Shown here one piece after another: positions 1-8,567 of a DNA stretch of 34,997 nucleotides (the stretch's first letter is position 1; the number at the start of each line of letters is the position of its first letter). The position numbers and the translations under genes are program-made. Under the pieces are notes generated by a model. The model searched no databases. It was not told where the DNA came from and worked only from the letters and a program-made list of their open reading frames with translations. This stretch comes from a virus: positions 1 to 34,997 of the IMG/VR virus record IMGVR_UViG_3300042450_001194; one strand, given 5' to 3'.

Positions 1-126
1 GCACGAGCTGTTTGTCACGTCCCGGCGGGCCGACACGCTGTATCTGCATACGACGTGGGAGGACAACCGCGAGAACCTGAGCGACTCGTTTCTGGCGAAG
101 ATCGAGCAGACGCGGATTGACAACCC
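1..126. repeat. Terminal overlap, left copy (circular contig end)
   Basis: Bases 1-126 are identical to 34871-34996. The next base differs: G at 127, A at 34997. Joining the two copies keeps the terminase large subunit frame open across the junction, so this is best read as an assembly overlap of a circular or circularly permuted molecule. A true 126-base direct terminal repeat cannot be excluded from sequence alone. Confidence 0.9.
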
Positions 127-730
127 GCCGCGCTACGCGCACGTCTACGGCGGGCAATGGCGGCGCGAGGTGTCTGGGCTGCTCTGGACGCGGGCCGAGA
201 TCGATCGGGCGCGGATCTCGAGCCGGCCGGACGATATGACGCGGGTGTTGGTGGCGATCGACCCGGCGATCACGGCGAACGAGTCCAGTGACGAGACGGG
301 CATCGTGGTCGTCGGGGCGGATCGGCACCGGAAGGGCTACGTGCTCGAAGATCTGTCGGGCCGGTACACGCCGAACGAGTGGGCGACGGTGGCGATCGAG
401 GCGGCGCGGCGCTGGAAAGGCTCGATCGTGGCGGAGACGAACCAGGGCGGCGATATGGTGACGGCCGTCATTAAGTCGCTTGGCGATCGGGCGCACGGGG
501 TCCGGATCATCGACGTGAAGGCCAGCCGCGGCAAGCTGGCGCGCGCGGAGCCGGTTTACTCGTTGTATCAGGAAGGCCGGATCTATCACTGCGGGTCGTT
601 CCCGTTGCTTGAATCGCAAATGGCCGGCTTTAATCCGGAGTCGTCGCTAACGTCGCCGGACCGCGTCGACGCGCTGGTCTGGGGGCTGTCGGCGCTGCTA
701 TTGACGGGCGCGACGCCGTTCGTCGTCTGA
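2..730 (+). CDS. terL: Terminase large subunit, C-terminal part (continues from window end)
   Basis: This is the nuclease half of the packaging ATPase. The reading frame is open from base 2 and continues the frame that starts at 34347; joined across the terminal overlap the protein is 417 residues, normal for TerL. The RNase H-like nuclease domain is visible: an AIDPA motif giving the first acidic ligand (about residue 262 of the whole protein), a middle AETNQGG segment with an acidic residue, and a final DRVDAL motif (about 395-400). In this family (Terminase_6C-like) these acids bind two metal ions and cut concatemeric DNA during headful or site-specific packaging. A 92-base gap separates it from the portal gene. 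The codon at the junction is CCG here and CCA at the far end, both proline. Confidence 0.93.
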   Translation, partial: HELFVTSRRADTLYLHTTWEDNRENLSDSFLAKIEQTRIDNPPRYAHVYGGQWRREVSGLLWTRAEIDRARISSRPDDMTRVLVAIDPAITANESSDETGIVVVGADRHRKGYVLEDLSGRYTPNEWATVAIEAARRWKGSIVAETNQGGDMVTAVIKSLGDRAHGVRIIDVKASRGKLARAEPVYSLYQEGRIYHCGSFPLLESQMAGFNPESSLTSPDRVDALVWGLSALLLTGATPFVV

Positions 731-822
731 GCGCGCCGTGGTGTCAACAGTGACGCGGCGCGATGTTGCCGCGCGTGGCGGGAGTCGGTAGCATTCGGGA
801 GCGATTACTCTAGCCGGGCTCT
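731..822 (+). other. Intergenic leader before portal gene, with a short hairpin
   Basis: This 92-base gap separates terminase and portal. A perfect 6-bp stem, CGCGGC with GCCGCG, lies at 754-759 and 768-773 with an 8-base loop. No T-run follows, so it is not a convincing intrinsic terminator. The hexamer TAGCCG occurs at 811-816, but without the flanking stem seen at the three early leaders. I see no clear sigma-70 promoter. Confidence 0.4.
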
Positions 823-3414
823 ATGGCTGACGAACTAAGGGCGCCGTTTCTGGCGCGAGTGACAACGGCGTTGGCGGCGCTGCGCGGGACGGCCGAGGCG
901 CGCGCGATCACGCCGACGACGGCGGGCGGATCGTCGGCCGCGATGGGCGTCGGCACGGCGAAGCTCAACGCGCTCGCCAGTATGTCGCTTGTGCGGACGG
1001 CAAACCCGCAGGAATACAAGCCGGACGGCGCGACGGTGCGCGCGCAGGGCTTCAATAAGCATCCCGTTGTACACGCGTGTATCCGCGCGGTGGCTGACAT
1101 TGTGGCGTCGGTGCCACTAGTGGTGTTGCGTGAGCGCGGCATGCAGGAATCAAAGGTATCGCTCGACCATCCGTTGCAGCGGCTGCTGGACTATCCGGGG
1201 CCGAGGATGACGTCGCGCGGGATGCGGGCGCGCATCGCGGTCGATTATCTGGGCTACGGAAACGCGATGATGCAGCTCGAGCGGCCGGCGCCTGGGCGGA
1301 TGCCGCTGGCCATCCGGTCGATCAACCCGGAGTCGATCCAGTCGGTATGGGTGGACGCGGAAGGCGACCCGCGGCGGTACGATTACGGCAATTGGGCGGG
1401 CGTGATTATCCAAGTGCCGGCCGAGGACGTGCTGCATTTCCGAGATCTCGATATGCCGCGGCCGTACTACCCGGATGTTTTCGGGTTCCCGCGCGGCGCG
1501 ACGGCGATCGCGTCGATGACGGCGGACAACGAAGCGACGCAATACGTGCGGCAGGTCGTCACGAACGACGGCACGCCGACGTTCGCGGTGATGCTCTCGG
1601 ACGAGGCGACGCAAGACGACGCAACGGCGATGCAGGACCGATATCGCGCGCGGGTGGTGGATCGCGGCAAGCGCGGCACGCCGGCGTTCTTTGGGTCGGT
1701 TAAAGACATTAAGCCGCTGGGGTTCACGCTGTCCGATCTGGAGTTTCCGGACTTGCGGCGCGTCTCGCGTGAGGACATTTGCGCGGCGTTCGGGGTCGAT
1801 CCGCGGATGATCGGGATCGCGTCGGCGACGTCGGACGCCGGGCTATCGGGCGCGCAGTACGTTGAGGCGCGTATGCGGCTTGTGCAGCATACGATCGAGC
1901 CGATGCTGTCGTCGATTGAGGACGAACTAAACCATTGGCTCGCGCCCGAGTTCGGCGACGTGTGGATCGCGTACGATACGGACGTGCTGTCGGCGCTGGT
2001 CGAAAACGACGTCGTCACGTCGAATCGCGTACAGGCCGAGTTTAAGATCGGGCTGCGGACGTGGGAGGAATCGCGGCGCGCCTTGAAGCTGTCGCCGGTG
2101 CCGGAGCCGACGGACACAATCGCGCTGTCCAGTGGCACGACGTTGGTCCCGGCGGCGGTCGCGGTGATCGACCCGCGCGCGGTCATGGATCAGCCGCCGA
2201 CGGTCGAGGCGCCGCCTCCGGGCGGTGGTGAGGGTCCGTTGGTGACGGAGGACGAAGAGGACGCGCTCGACGCGGACGAGGAAACGATCGACGGGCGCGC
2301 GTTGACGCGTGCGGACGTGGTGCGGTCGTTTACCGAAGATGCGATGTCGGGCGACCAGATCGAGGCGGTGGCGGAACTGCTGGAGTCGGTGATGACGGCC
2401 GAGCTGCCGGCGGCGGCGGTCGTGCAGTTGATTCTGGCGGCGTTCCCGAAGCTCAAGCCCGACGCGGTGCAGGCGATGGTAGACGCGTGCGTCAATTTTG
2501 CGGTCAAGCCGCGGCCGAACGACGAGGACGAGCCGGACGACGAGGAGCCGGAGGAGTCCATGCCGGCGGACGACGGCCGGGCGTGGTGGGAGCGGTTAAG
2601 CGACGCGGAACTGGCCGAAGAGCCGCGGTTCCAGCTCTGGTCCCGTGCGATGGAGGAGCTCACGCGTCGCGAGGAGCCCTACTACCAGACGGCGGTCACG
2701 CGGTTTGCGGCCGAGCGGACGGAAGTCGGCGCGCTGTTCGGCGTGGATTCGCGCGCGTATAAGACGGCCGACGAGATCCTGGCGGAGATTGAGCGGCGAA
2801 TAAAGGCCGGATACAAGCCGGGCGGCGAGTACTACGAGGCGTGGCGCGCGGCGTATCTCGACTTGATCGGCGAGATGTATATGGTCGGCGCACGTCAGGT
2901 GGCGGGCGTCGGGCTGTCGTTTTCGTTGCAGTCGCCGGAAGTGCTTGCGGCGATCGACGGGCGGGCGGCGCGGCTGGCGGAATTGGTGGGCAAGACGACG
3001 GCCGACAACATTCTGGCGGCGATCCGCGCGGCCGAGTTGGCCGGGCTGTCGGTGAAGGAAACGGGGCGGCTGGTGCAGGCGTCGGTCTATAACGAGGTCA
3101 TTACGGACGGTCGGGCGCGGACAATCGCGCGGACGGAGTCGGCCGGTGCGATGAGCCAGGGGACGTGGGACCAAGCGCGGGCGGACGGCATCTATCTGTC
3201 GAAAGAGTGGCTGGCGTTTGAGGACAACAAAACGCGTCCAACGCACGGCGCTCGAGAAGGTTGCGCGTCCGAGGGCGTCATCCCATTTGATCAGCCGTTT
3301 GCATCGAACGGTCTAATGTATCCGCTCGACCCGGCCGGCGACGCGTCCGAGGTTATCAACTGCCGGTGCGTGCTGGCGCCGTACATCACTAGTGTCGACG
3401 AGGCTCCGATATGA
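823..3414 (+). CDS. Portal protein fused to a MuF-type head morphogenesis domain
   Basis: The portal is the dodecameric ring at the head vertex through which DNA enters and to which the tail attaches. Residues of about 75-450 match the HK97-family portal pattern, including a segment reading FNKHPVVHACIRAVADIVAS and a later EDICAAFGVDPRMIG segment. An acidic, low-complexity linker follows (about 470-590). The C-terminus (about 700-860) has the Mu F/SPP1 gp7-like minor head protein signature: an RTESAGAM helix near residue 765, then spaced Trp, Arg and His residues, IPFDQPF, and a terminal INCRC near 845. At 863 residues it is about twice a normal portal because two usually separate genes are one reading frame. 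The ATG at 823 is the first good start after terminase. The stop overlaps the protease start by 4 bases. Confidence 0.92.
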   Translation: MADELRAPFLARVTTALAALRGTAEARAITPTTAGGSSAAMGVGTAKLNALASMSLVRTANPQEYKPDGATVRAQGFNKHPVVHACIRAVADIVASVPLVVLRERGMQESKVSLDHPLQRLLDYPGPRMTSRGMRARIAVDYLGYGNAMMQLERPAPGRMPLAIRSINPESIQSVWVDAEGDPRRYDYGNWAGVIIQVPAEDVLHFRDLDMPRPYYPDVFGFPRGATAIASMTADNEATQYVRQVVTNDGTPTFAVMLSDEATQDDATAMQDRYRARVVDRGKRGTPAFFGSVKDIKPLGFTLSDLEFPDLRRVSREDICAAFGVDPRMIGIASATSDAGLSGAQYVEARMRLVQHTIEPMLSSIEDELNHWLAPEFGDVWIAYDTDVLSALVENDVVTSNRVQAEFKIGLRTWEESRRALKLSPVPEPTDTIALSSGTTLVPAAVAVIDPRAVMDQPPTVEAPPPGGGEGPLVTEDEEDALDADEETIDGRALTRADVVRSFTEDAMSGDQIEAVAELLESVMTAELPAAAVVQLILAAFPKLKPDAVQAMVDACVNFAVKPRPNDEDEPDDEEPEESMPADDGRAWWERLSDAELAEEPRFQLWSRAMEELTRREEPYYQTAVTRFAAERTEVGALFGVDSRAYKTADEILAEIERRIKAGYKPGGEYYEAWRAAYLDLIGEMYMVGARQVAGVGLSFSLQSPEVLAAIDGRAARLAELVGKTTADNILAAIRAAELAGLSVKETGRLVQASVYNEVITDGRARTIARTESAGAMSQGTWDQARADGIYLSKEWLAFEDNKTRPTHGAREGCASEGVIPFDQPFASNGLMYPLDPAGDASEVINCRCVLAPYITSVDEAPI

Positions 3415-4214
3415 GCGCACGACCGAAGCCGCAGGTGTATTTCCAGTCCGACGCGCACGTCCAGATGCGGGCGGACGCGACGCTGCCGGACGGCGTGGCG
3501 GGTCGCGTGTCCGGCGTGGCGCTGACGTACGAGACGGTTGACAGTTACGGCACGCTGTTTGCGCGCGGGTGCGCGAAGATGACGATTGCGGGCAAGGTCG
3601 CGGCGCGGAAGGTGCCGCTGTTGATGGATCACGAACGGCGGACGGGCGCGCACGTCGGCGTGGTGTCGATGATGCAGGAGATGGGCGACAGTCTGATGAT
3701 GACGGCCGATCTGTTCGACACACCGGAAGGTCGGGCGGCGTTGGACTACGTCAAGACGGTGATCGCGGCCGGCGCGTCGACGGGGTTCTCGATCGGGTTT
3801 GTGCCGCGGAAGGCGGAGACGGTCACGATCGACGGGCGCGTGGCGGAGCGGTTTCTGGAAATTGAGCTGCGCGAAGTGTCGATCACGCCGATGCCGGCGG
3901 TGCCTGGCGCGGACGTGACGTCAGCGCGGGCCGAGTCGGTCCCGGCGCTTGAGCGCAGCGACGTGGAGCTGCTGACGATGGCGGCGGCCGCGGCGCTGGA
4001 CGCGTTGCCGGCCGAGACGCGGGCGGCATTGTTGGTGCGGTACGTAGGGAGTAGGACCGATGACGGGGACGGGGCTACGGGGCTCAATGCGAACGCGAAC
4101 GGGCCGACGACGCCCGCGACCGCGACGGATTCGAGCGTGACGGACGCGAACGGCTCACGGCATCTTTCACACGCACAGCGGGTATCCGCGGTGCGATCCA
4201 GTTTTAATTACTAA
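3411..4214 (+). CDS. HK97-family prohead protease
   Basis: This serine protease is expected to cut the N-terminal scaffold-like arm from the capsid protein during head maturation (peptidase family U35/S78). The catalytic pattern is visible: His in LLMDHERR (residue 74), Ser in GASTGFSIGF (123 or 127), and an acidic residue in the LEIELREVSITPMPAVPGA segment, whose last part is the family hallmark. The protease core ends near residue 175. The last 90 residues are Ala/Thr/Asn-rich and may be a removable tail or scaffold-like extension. The start codon at 3411 overlaps the portal stop (ATGA) and the capsid gene begins 13 bases after its stop, the usual portal-protease-capsid order. Confidence 0.92.
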   Translation: MSARPKPQVYFQSDAHVQMRADATLPDGVAGRVSGVALTYETVDSYGTLFARGCAKMTIAGKVAARKVPLLMDHERRTGAHVGVVSMMQEMGDSLMMTADLFDTPEGRAALDYVKTVIAAGASTGFSIGFVPRKAETVTIDGRVAERFLEIELREVSITPMPAVPGADVTSARAESVPALERSDVELLTMAAAAALDALPAETRAALLVRYVGSRTDDGDGATGLNANANGPTTPATATDSSVTDANGSRHLSHAQRVSAVRSSFNY

Positions 4215-4227
4215 CACGGACACGACT

Positions 4228-5583
4228 ATGAAGGCGCCATTGGTGTCGAAGAGCCGCGCGGCGGCGGAGCTGCGCGAGAAGGCTCACAAGATCCGTCACG
4301 ATCTGGTCGACGCGACCAATTCGTACACGGCTGAGGAAGTGGAAAAGATGACGGGCGATATTCGCTCGTTGGAGATGCGAGCGCAGGCGGCCGCGGAGTT
4401 CACGCCCGATGCCGAAGTCGCGCGTCAGGGCGGCGACGAAGGGCTGGTGCGCGTCGATGCCGGCGGGGATCGCACGGAGTTCGCCAATATGGGCGACGCC
4501 ATGCAGGAGGTCCGCTCAACGATCGTCAACGCCTTTTCCAACGTGGGCAGCTACATCCGGGCGGCGACGCGCGGGCCGGCTAACGCGGCGGAAGCGGCGG
4601 CGCTGAAGCAGGTCGACCAGTTCACGCGCACGATCACGGGCAGCACGAACGGCGGCGAGTACCTGCTCCCGTTGACGCAGGTGCCTGAGATCTTTTCGGT
4701 GAGCAACCAGCAGCCGGGTCTGTTCCAGTACGCGCGGCGCTACAACGTGCCGGGCCGTTCGCTCCGCATCCCGTACCTGGTGCAGGACGAAGGCACGACG
4801 ACGCTGAACCGTCCGATGGCAGGTAAGATCGCCAACGTGTCGATCGTCGGCGAAGGCGCCACGAAGCCGGTGCGCGAGCCGACTTTTGGCCAGCGCCTGC
4901 TGACGATGTACAAGTACGCGGCGATCACGCAGTTCGGCGACGAATTGCTCGGCGACGACTTCACCGGCGAGCTGCCGAGCGAAGTCACGACCGCGGTCGG
5001 CGGTCAGATCGTGAACAAGATTAACGAAGACATCACGATCGACGGGTCGGGCTCGAGCGAGCCGCTCGGCGCGCTGAACAACGCGAACACGTCACTCATC
5101 GCGGTCAATCGCGCGACGTCGACGACGTTCACGGCGGCGGACGCGTTCAACATGTACGAGAAGCACACGCACGGGCCGAACTCGGCGTGGATGATCTCGC
5201 GGCGCGTGCTGAACAAGCTGTTCGCGCTCCAGACGACCAACAACACGATGGTCACCTGGCTCGCAAACTTGCGCGACAAGCCGCAGATGCTGCTGTTGGG
5301 TCTGCCGGTGATCGTGACGGACCTGCTCCCGACGCTCGGCACCAAGGGCGACGTGGCGCTGGTGAACGGCGATTTCTACGCGATGGGCTTGCGCCAGGCG
5401 TTGACCGTCGAAAGCTCGATCCACGTCGCGTTCATTCAGGACGTGACGACGTACCGGTTCGTGGCGCGCGGCGGCGGTATTCCGCTCCCGACGTCCACGT
5501 ACGCGTACAAGGTCGACAGCAGCGGCAACAAGGTGGACGCGCACTCGCCGTTCGTCGTGCTCGATGTCCCTGCGTCGTCCTGA
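4228..5583 (+). CDS. HK97-like major capsid protein
   Basis: This is the main shell protein, 451 residues, usual size for an HK97 gp5-type precursor. Residues 1-75 are charged and helical with coiled-coil character, resembling the delta/scaffold arm. From about residue 140 the fold signature appears: NGGEYLLPLTQVPEIFS, then the P-domain segment VPGRSLRIPYL, then IVGEGATKP and a helix with ITQFGDELLGDD. A DGSGSSEPLGAL segment and the C-terminal VNGDFYAMGLRQALTVESS strand complete the pattern. The exact protease cut site is not identifiable; somewhere between residues 100 and 140 is an inference. The next gene starts inside its last 20 bases in another frame, so the two are probably translationally coupled. 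Confidence 0.93.
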   Translation: MKAPLVSKSRAAAELREKAHKIRHDLVDATNSYTAEEVEKMTGDIRSLEMRAQAAAEFTPDAEVARQGGDEGLVRVDAGGDRTEFANMGDAMQEVRSTIVNAFSNVGSYIRAATRGPANAAEAAALKQVDQFTRTITGSTNGGEYLLPLTQVPEIFSVSNQQPGLFQYARRYNVPGRSLRIPYLVQDEGTTTLNRPMAGKIANVSIVGEGATKPVREPTFGQRLLTMYKYAAITQFGDELLGDDFTGELPSEVTTAVGGQIVNKINEDITIDGSGSSEPLGALNNANTSLIAVNRATSTTFTAADAFNMYEKHTHGPNSAWMISRRVLNKLFALQTTNNTMVTWLANLRDKPQMLLLGLPVIVTDLLPTLGTKGDVALVNGDFYAMGLRQALTVESSIHVAFIQDVTTYRFVARGGGIPLPTSTYAYKVDSSGNKVDAHSPFVVLDVPASS

Positions 5584-6901
5584 TCTGACGCGCGCGGGTA
5601 CGGTGTCCGGTGGGGTCGCGACGGTCGCGGCCTCACCGGAAGCCGAGCCGTCCACGCCGGTCATGGCGTTGACGGAGTGCATTATTGGCGACACGCGGCG
5701 GATGGTGGGCGAGTGGTTTACCGTGCCGCAGTCGCGCGTGGTGGATCTGGTCGCGTTCGGGTTCGTGATCCCGGACGCGTTTTTCGAGGCGATGCAGCCG
5801 AAAGCGGCGGCGCATTGGCGCACGGCGCAGCGGGAAGGGCTAACGGGTCAGTCGCTGGTGTGCGACGAGGCGACGGCGACGCGGCTCTGGAACGACGCCG
5901 GCGGGCGGGTGCTGACGCCGGACGGGTGGAACACGACAACATATGAGGCGGCGCCGGTCACCACGGACGCGGTGCGGGTGCTGCAACTCACGCAATACGA
6001 TCCCGGGTCAAGCGTATATCGGTACCACAGCGCGGCCAATACGGTCGAGGGCGTGGTATCGGCGATGGTGCGGTGGGGCGATAGCAACCCGCACTGCTCG
6101 CTACGCCAATGGGACGGGCTGCTGCATAACCGGACGGTCGAGCTGCTGGCGATGACGGCGGACGTGATCCATTGCCATATGGATTACCGGGCGCTGCATC
6201 ATGATCTCCGGTACGCGCTTAAAGAAGGTCAGCGGGCGGCAATTACTTACCACGGGTCGGTGTTGCCGGGTGACGAAGGACGTGTCTTGGTCGATCACCA
6301 ACGCGACGAGCGGATGGGCGCAATCCAGTTCGGGGCGCGGCCGTACCATAAAAGGTATGGCGTGCCGCGGTATCTACCGATCCCGGTGCCGGTGGCGGAT
6401 TACGAGGCGGCGGCGAAAGGTCGCGCGCGGGGGGACGTGCTGCGGATCGCGCACAGTCCGACGAAGCGCGCGATCAAGGGGACGACGGTCCTGCTCGACG
6501 CAGTCGCGTGGCTGCGGGAGTCGGAAGGCGTCCGGGCCGAGGTCGTGCTTATCGAGGATATGGCGCACGGCGATGCGCTGCGGCTCAAGTCGACGTGCGA
6601 CGTGACGTTTGATTCGTTTTGGCTCGGGATGCAGGGAAGCGGCATCGAGGGCGCGGCGATGGGGCACGCGGTCATTGCCGGCGATCCGGAGGCGGCGGCG
6701 GAAGCGGCGGCGCTGAACGGGGGCGTGGTGCCGTGGACGTTTGCCGATGAGCGGTACGGACTGCTCAACGTGATTCGCCGGCTGGCGACGGACGCGACGT
6801 ACTATGCGGCGGAAGCGGCGCGGGTGCGGGAGTATGTCGGGCGGGTGCATGATTACCGGGCGGTTGGCGCGCGGTACCGCACATATCTGAGGGAAGGCTA
6901 A
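5564..6901 (+). CDS. Glycosyltransferase-like protein with an N-terminal accessory domain, behind the capsid gene
   Basis: This 445-residue protein seems to have two parts. Residues of about 35-75 contain a short domain with the pattern MVGEWFTVPQSRVVDLVAFG, typical of small head-associated phage proteins. From about residue 135 onward it resembles a GT-B glycosyltransferase of the GT4 type: an ADVIHCHMDYRAL strand-helix, ITYHGSVLPGD near 225, then IAHSPTKRAIKGT near 295 and EGAAMGHAVIAGD near 361, where the nucleotide-sugar donor usually binds. A full EX7E motif is not obvious. Lying between major capsid and connector genes, it may glycosylate capsid protein; that is inference. The ATG at 5564 overlaps the capsid gene by 20 bases; GTG 5603 and ATG 5663 are possible alternative starts in the same frame. 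Confidence 0.7.
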   Translation: MSLRRPDLTRAGTVSGGVATVAASPEAEPSTPVMALTECIIGDTRRMVGEWFTVPQSRVVDLVAFGFVIPDAFFEAMQPKAAAHWRTAQREGLTGQSLVCDEATATRLWNDAGGRVLTPDGWNTTTYEAAPVTTDAVRVLQLTQYDPGSSVYRYHSAANTVEGVVSAMVRWGDSNPHCSLRQWDGLLHNRTVELLAMTADVIHCHMDYRALHHDLRYALKEGQRAAITYHGSVLPGDEGRVLVDHQRDERMGAIQFGARPYHKRYGVPRYLPIPVPVADYEAAAKGRARGDVLRIAHSPTKRAIKGTTVLLDAVAWLRESEGVRAEVVLIEDMAHGDALRLKSTCDVTFDSFWLGMQGSGIEGAAMGHAVIAGDPEAAAEAAALNGGVVPWTFADERYGLLNVIRRLATDATYYAAEAARVREYVGRVHDYRAVGARYRTYLREG

Positions 6902-7461
6902 TGGCGCTGGCGACGGTGGCGGACCTTAAAAGCTATTTGCGCATCGAGTCGGTCGCGGAGGACGCGCTCCTGGCGTTGATTATGGCGCGCGCGAAGTCGA
7001 TGCTCGAGATGTGGACCGACACGCCGATCACGGCGACCAGCCAGACGGCGGTCGATCGGGCCGAGTCGGTGGACATTCTGGTTAAGTCGCTGGTCTTTCC
7101 GCGGCGGCCGGCGCAGGTGACGGCGGTTGTGGACGCCGACGGCGCGACGGTCCCGGCGGGCGATTACACGGTCGATAATCGGTCAGGGATGGTGTACGCC
7201 AAGTACGGCATCGCGTTCCCGAGCGGTCCGTACACGCTGACGGCGAACGTCGGGCTCTCGCTGCGGGGCGATTACGCGGCGCTTGAGCCGATGCTCAACG
7301 AGGCGATACTCGATCTCGCGGCGGATCTGTACCAGCGACGCACGCCAGGCGCGGCGTCCGAGAACGCGGGCGGCACGACAATCCAGTGGGACGCGAGCCG
7401 GGAGACGGTGGCGCGCGTCATGAAAACGCTGCGGCAGCTCAAGCTCGGGGTCGCACAGTGA
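6901..7461 (+). CDS. Head-tail connector (gp6-like)
   Basis: This 186-residue protein fits the HK97 gp6/SPP1 gp15-type connector ring that sits under the portal. It opens with ATVADLKSYLRIE followed by acidic residues and a helix with ALLALIMARAKSMLEMW, the usual helical N-terminus. A beta-rich middle follows (VDADGATVPAGDYTVDNRSG), then a C-terminal helical section with LNEAILDLAADLYQRR, where these proteins pack as a ring. The ATG at 6901 overlaps the preceding stop by one base (TAATG). The next gene starts at a GTG overlapping its stop by four bases. Confidence 0.8.
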   Translation: MALATVADLKSYLRIESVAEDALLALIMARAKSMLEMWTDTPITATSQTAVDRAESVDILVKSLVFPRRPAQVTAVVDADGATVPAGDYTVDNRSGMVYAKYGIAFPSGPYTLTANVGLSLRGDYAALEPMLNEAILDLAADLYQRRTPGAASENAGGTTIQWDASRETVARVMKTLRQLKLGVAQ

Positions 7462-7874
7462 CGGTGGCGCCGGGTCTGCTCGATCGGCGGCTGGTACTGT
7501 ACGCGCGGCAGGATAGCGGCGCGGACGGGTTCCAGCGGCCGACGTACGTGCTCACGGGCGAATGGTGGGGCCGGCTGGACGATACGAGCGCGGCGCATGA
7601 GATCCCGCTCGCGCCGCAAGGGCATATGGAGATGCGGGCCGACGCGGTCGCTACGGTCATGGATTACGTGCCGGTACCTGTCAACGGCATCATTCGAGAC
7701 GGGGCGGGGCCGCTGTATTTTGTGCGAGGGGTATATGGGCAGCGCGCGTTGAGACAACAGCGGGTGACGCTCGAGCGGATCGACCCGACGGCGTACGCGT
7801 CGTTCGCGCTGTTCGACGAGAACGCGGTCGAGGACGGGGTGCATTTGGTGACGTCGCCGGTCGTGGTGCCGTGA
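7458..7874 (+). CDS. Head closure / head-tail joining protein
   Basis: This 138-residue protein resembles the phage head-tail joining family (HK97 gp7/SPP1 gp16-like stopper). The visible pattern is LLDRRLVLYARQDSGADGFQRPTY near the start, then EWWGRLDD, and near the C-terminus a strand with GPLYFVRGVYGQRALRQQRV, as in this beta-barrel family. The GTG at 7458 is preferred because it forms a GTGA overlap with the connector stop; a longer in-frame extension upstream would run far into the connector gene. Position directly after the connector supports the assignment. Confidence 0.72.
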   Translation: MTVAPGLLDRRLVLYARQDSGADGFQRPTYVLTGEWWGRLDDTSAAHEIPLAPQGHMEMRADAVATVMDYVPVPVNGIIRDGAGPLYFVRGVYGQRALRQQRVTLERIDPTAYASFALFDENAVEDGVHLVTSPVVVP

Positions 7875-8158
7875 TGGAGACGGCCGGCGGAGATCCGCGG
7901 CGCATGTGGTCGCCGTCGGACCGGGCGCGGGCGGACGGATTGGCGTCCCGATGGGGCGGGATCGTGTCCTATGCGGTGGGCGCGGACGGGGTGCGTGTTG
8001 AGTGGCTGGACCCGCGCGGGTATCGGGTGACGGTGGCGGGCGTGGACGTGGGCGAGTTGCTGGGGATGTTGTCGACAATGCTGCGCGAGCGGTACGCGGC
8101 GTCGCAAAACGAGGCGGGTCACATTCATCACAAGGGGTTGCGAGATGGCGACGTTTAA
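7874..8158 (+). CDS. Hypothetical small phage protein
   Basis: I do not recognise this 94-residue protein. It is mixed alpha/beta in appearance, with a Trp/Arg-rich start (RRMWSPSDRARADGL), a central strand pair around VRVEWLDPRGYRVTVAGVDV and a His-rich tail (HIHHKG). The ATG at 7874 shares a base with the stop of the head-closure gene; a GTG three bases earlier is possible. Its 3' end overlaps the next gene by 14 bases. Placement among neck genes suggests a structural or assembly role, by context only. Confidence 0.6.
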   Translation: METAGGDPRRMWSPSDRARADGLASRWGGIVSYAVGADGVRVEWLDPRGYRVTVAGVDVGELLGMLSTMLRERYAASQNEAGHIHHKGLRDGDV

Positions 8159-8567
8159 TAAGTTCTTCCCGTTTGTCGAGGCGGTCGCGGAAAAGGTGCA
8201 CAACCTCGCGTCAGATACCCTGAAAGTCGCGCTGTCCAACACGGCGCCGGCGCAGGCGAACGGCGTTTTCGCGGACATTACGGAGATCGCGGCGGGGCAC
8301 GGGTACGTGGCAGGCGGGAACACGGCGACGCAAACGACATCCTCGCAGACGGCCGGCGTGTACAAGCTGGTGCTTGCCGATCCGGCGACGTGGACGGCGA
8401 CGAGCGGATCGTTCGCGGCGTTCCGATACGCGGTGCTCTACAACGACACGGCGGCGAGCAAGAACCTGATCGGCTGGTGGGATTACGGATCGACGGTGAC
8501 GTTGGCGAATAACGATTCGTTTACGGTCGATTTCGATCCGACGACCGGCGTGCTCACGATTACGTGA
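8145..8567 (+). CDS. Conserved phage structural-type protein, function unknown
   Basis: This 140-residue protein belongs to a type often seen in phage genomes near head or tail genes. It starts MATFNKFFPFVEAVAEKVHN, followed by LKVALSNTAP, an ADITEIAAG segment, a Thr/Ser-rich loop, FRYAVLYNDTAASKNLIGWW and a final strand ending in VDFDPTTGVLTIT. The pattern suggests a beta-sandwich, plausibly a decoration protein or minor virion component. The ATG at 8145 lies inside the previous gene (14-base overlap). A 131-base non-coding gap with strong hairpins follows it, so it may end the head operon. Confidence 0.65.
   Translation: MATFNKFFPFVEAVAEKVHNLASDTLKVALSNTAPAQANGVFADITEIAAGHGYVAGGNTATQTTSSQTAGVYKLVLADPATWTATSGSFAAFRYAVLYNDTAASKNLIGWWDYGSTVTLANNDSFTVDFDPTTGVLTIT

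Noticed and set aside
811-816. A fourth TAGCCG leader in front of the portal gene
   Set aside because: The hexamer is present, but flanking bases do not form a stem and no TTGACA lies at the required distance.
3538-3543. TTGACA inside the prohead protease gene
   Set aside because: No -10-like hexamer at 16-18 bases (GCGCGC lies there), and it lies within coding sequence.
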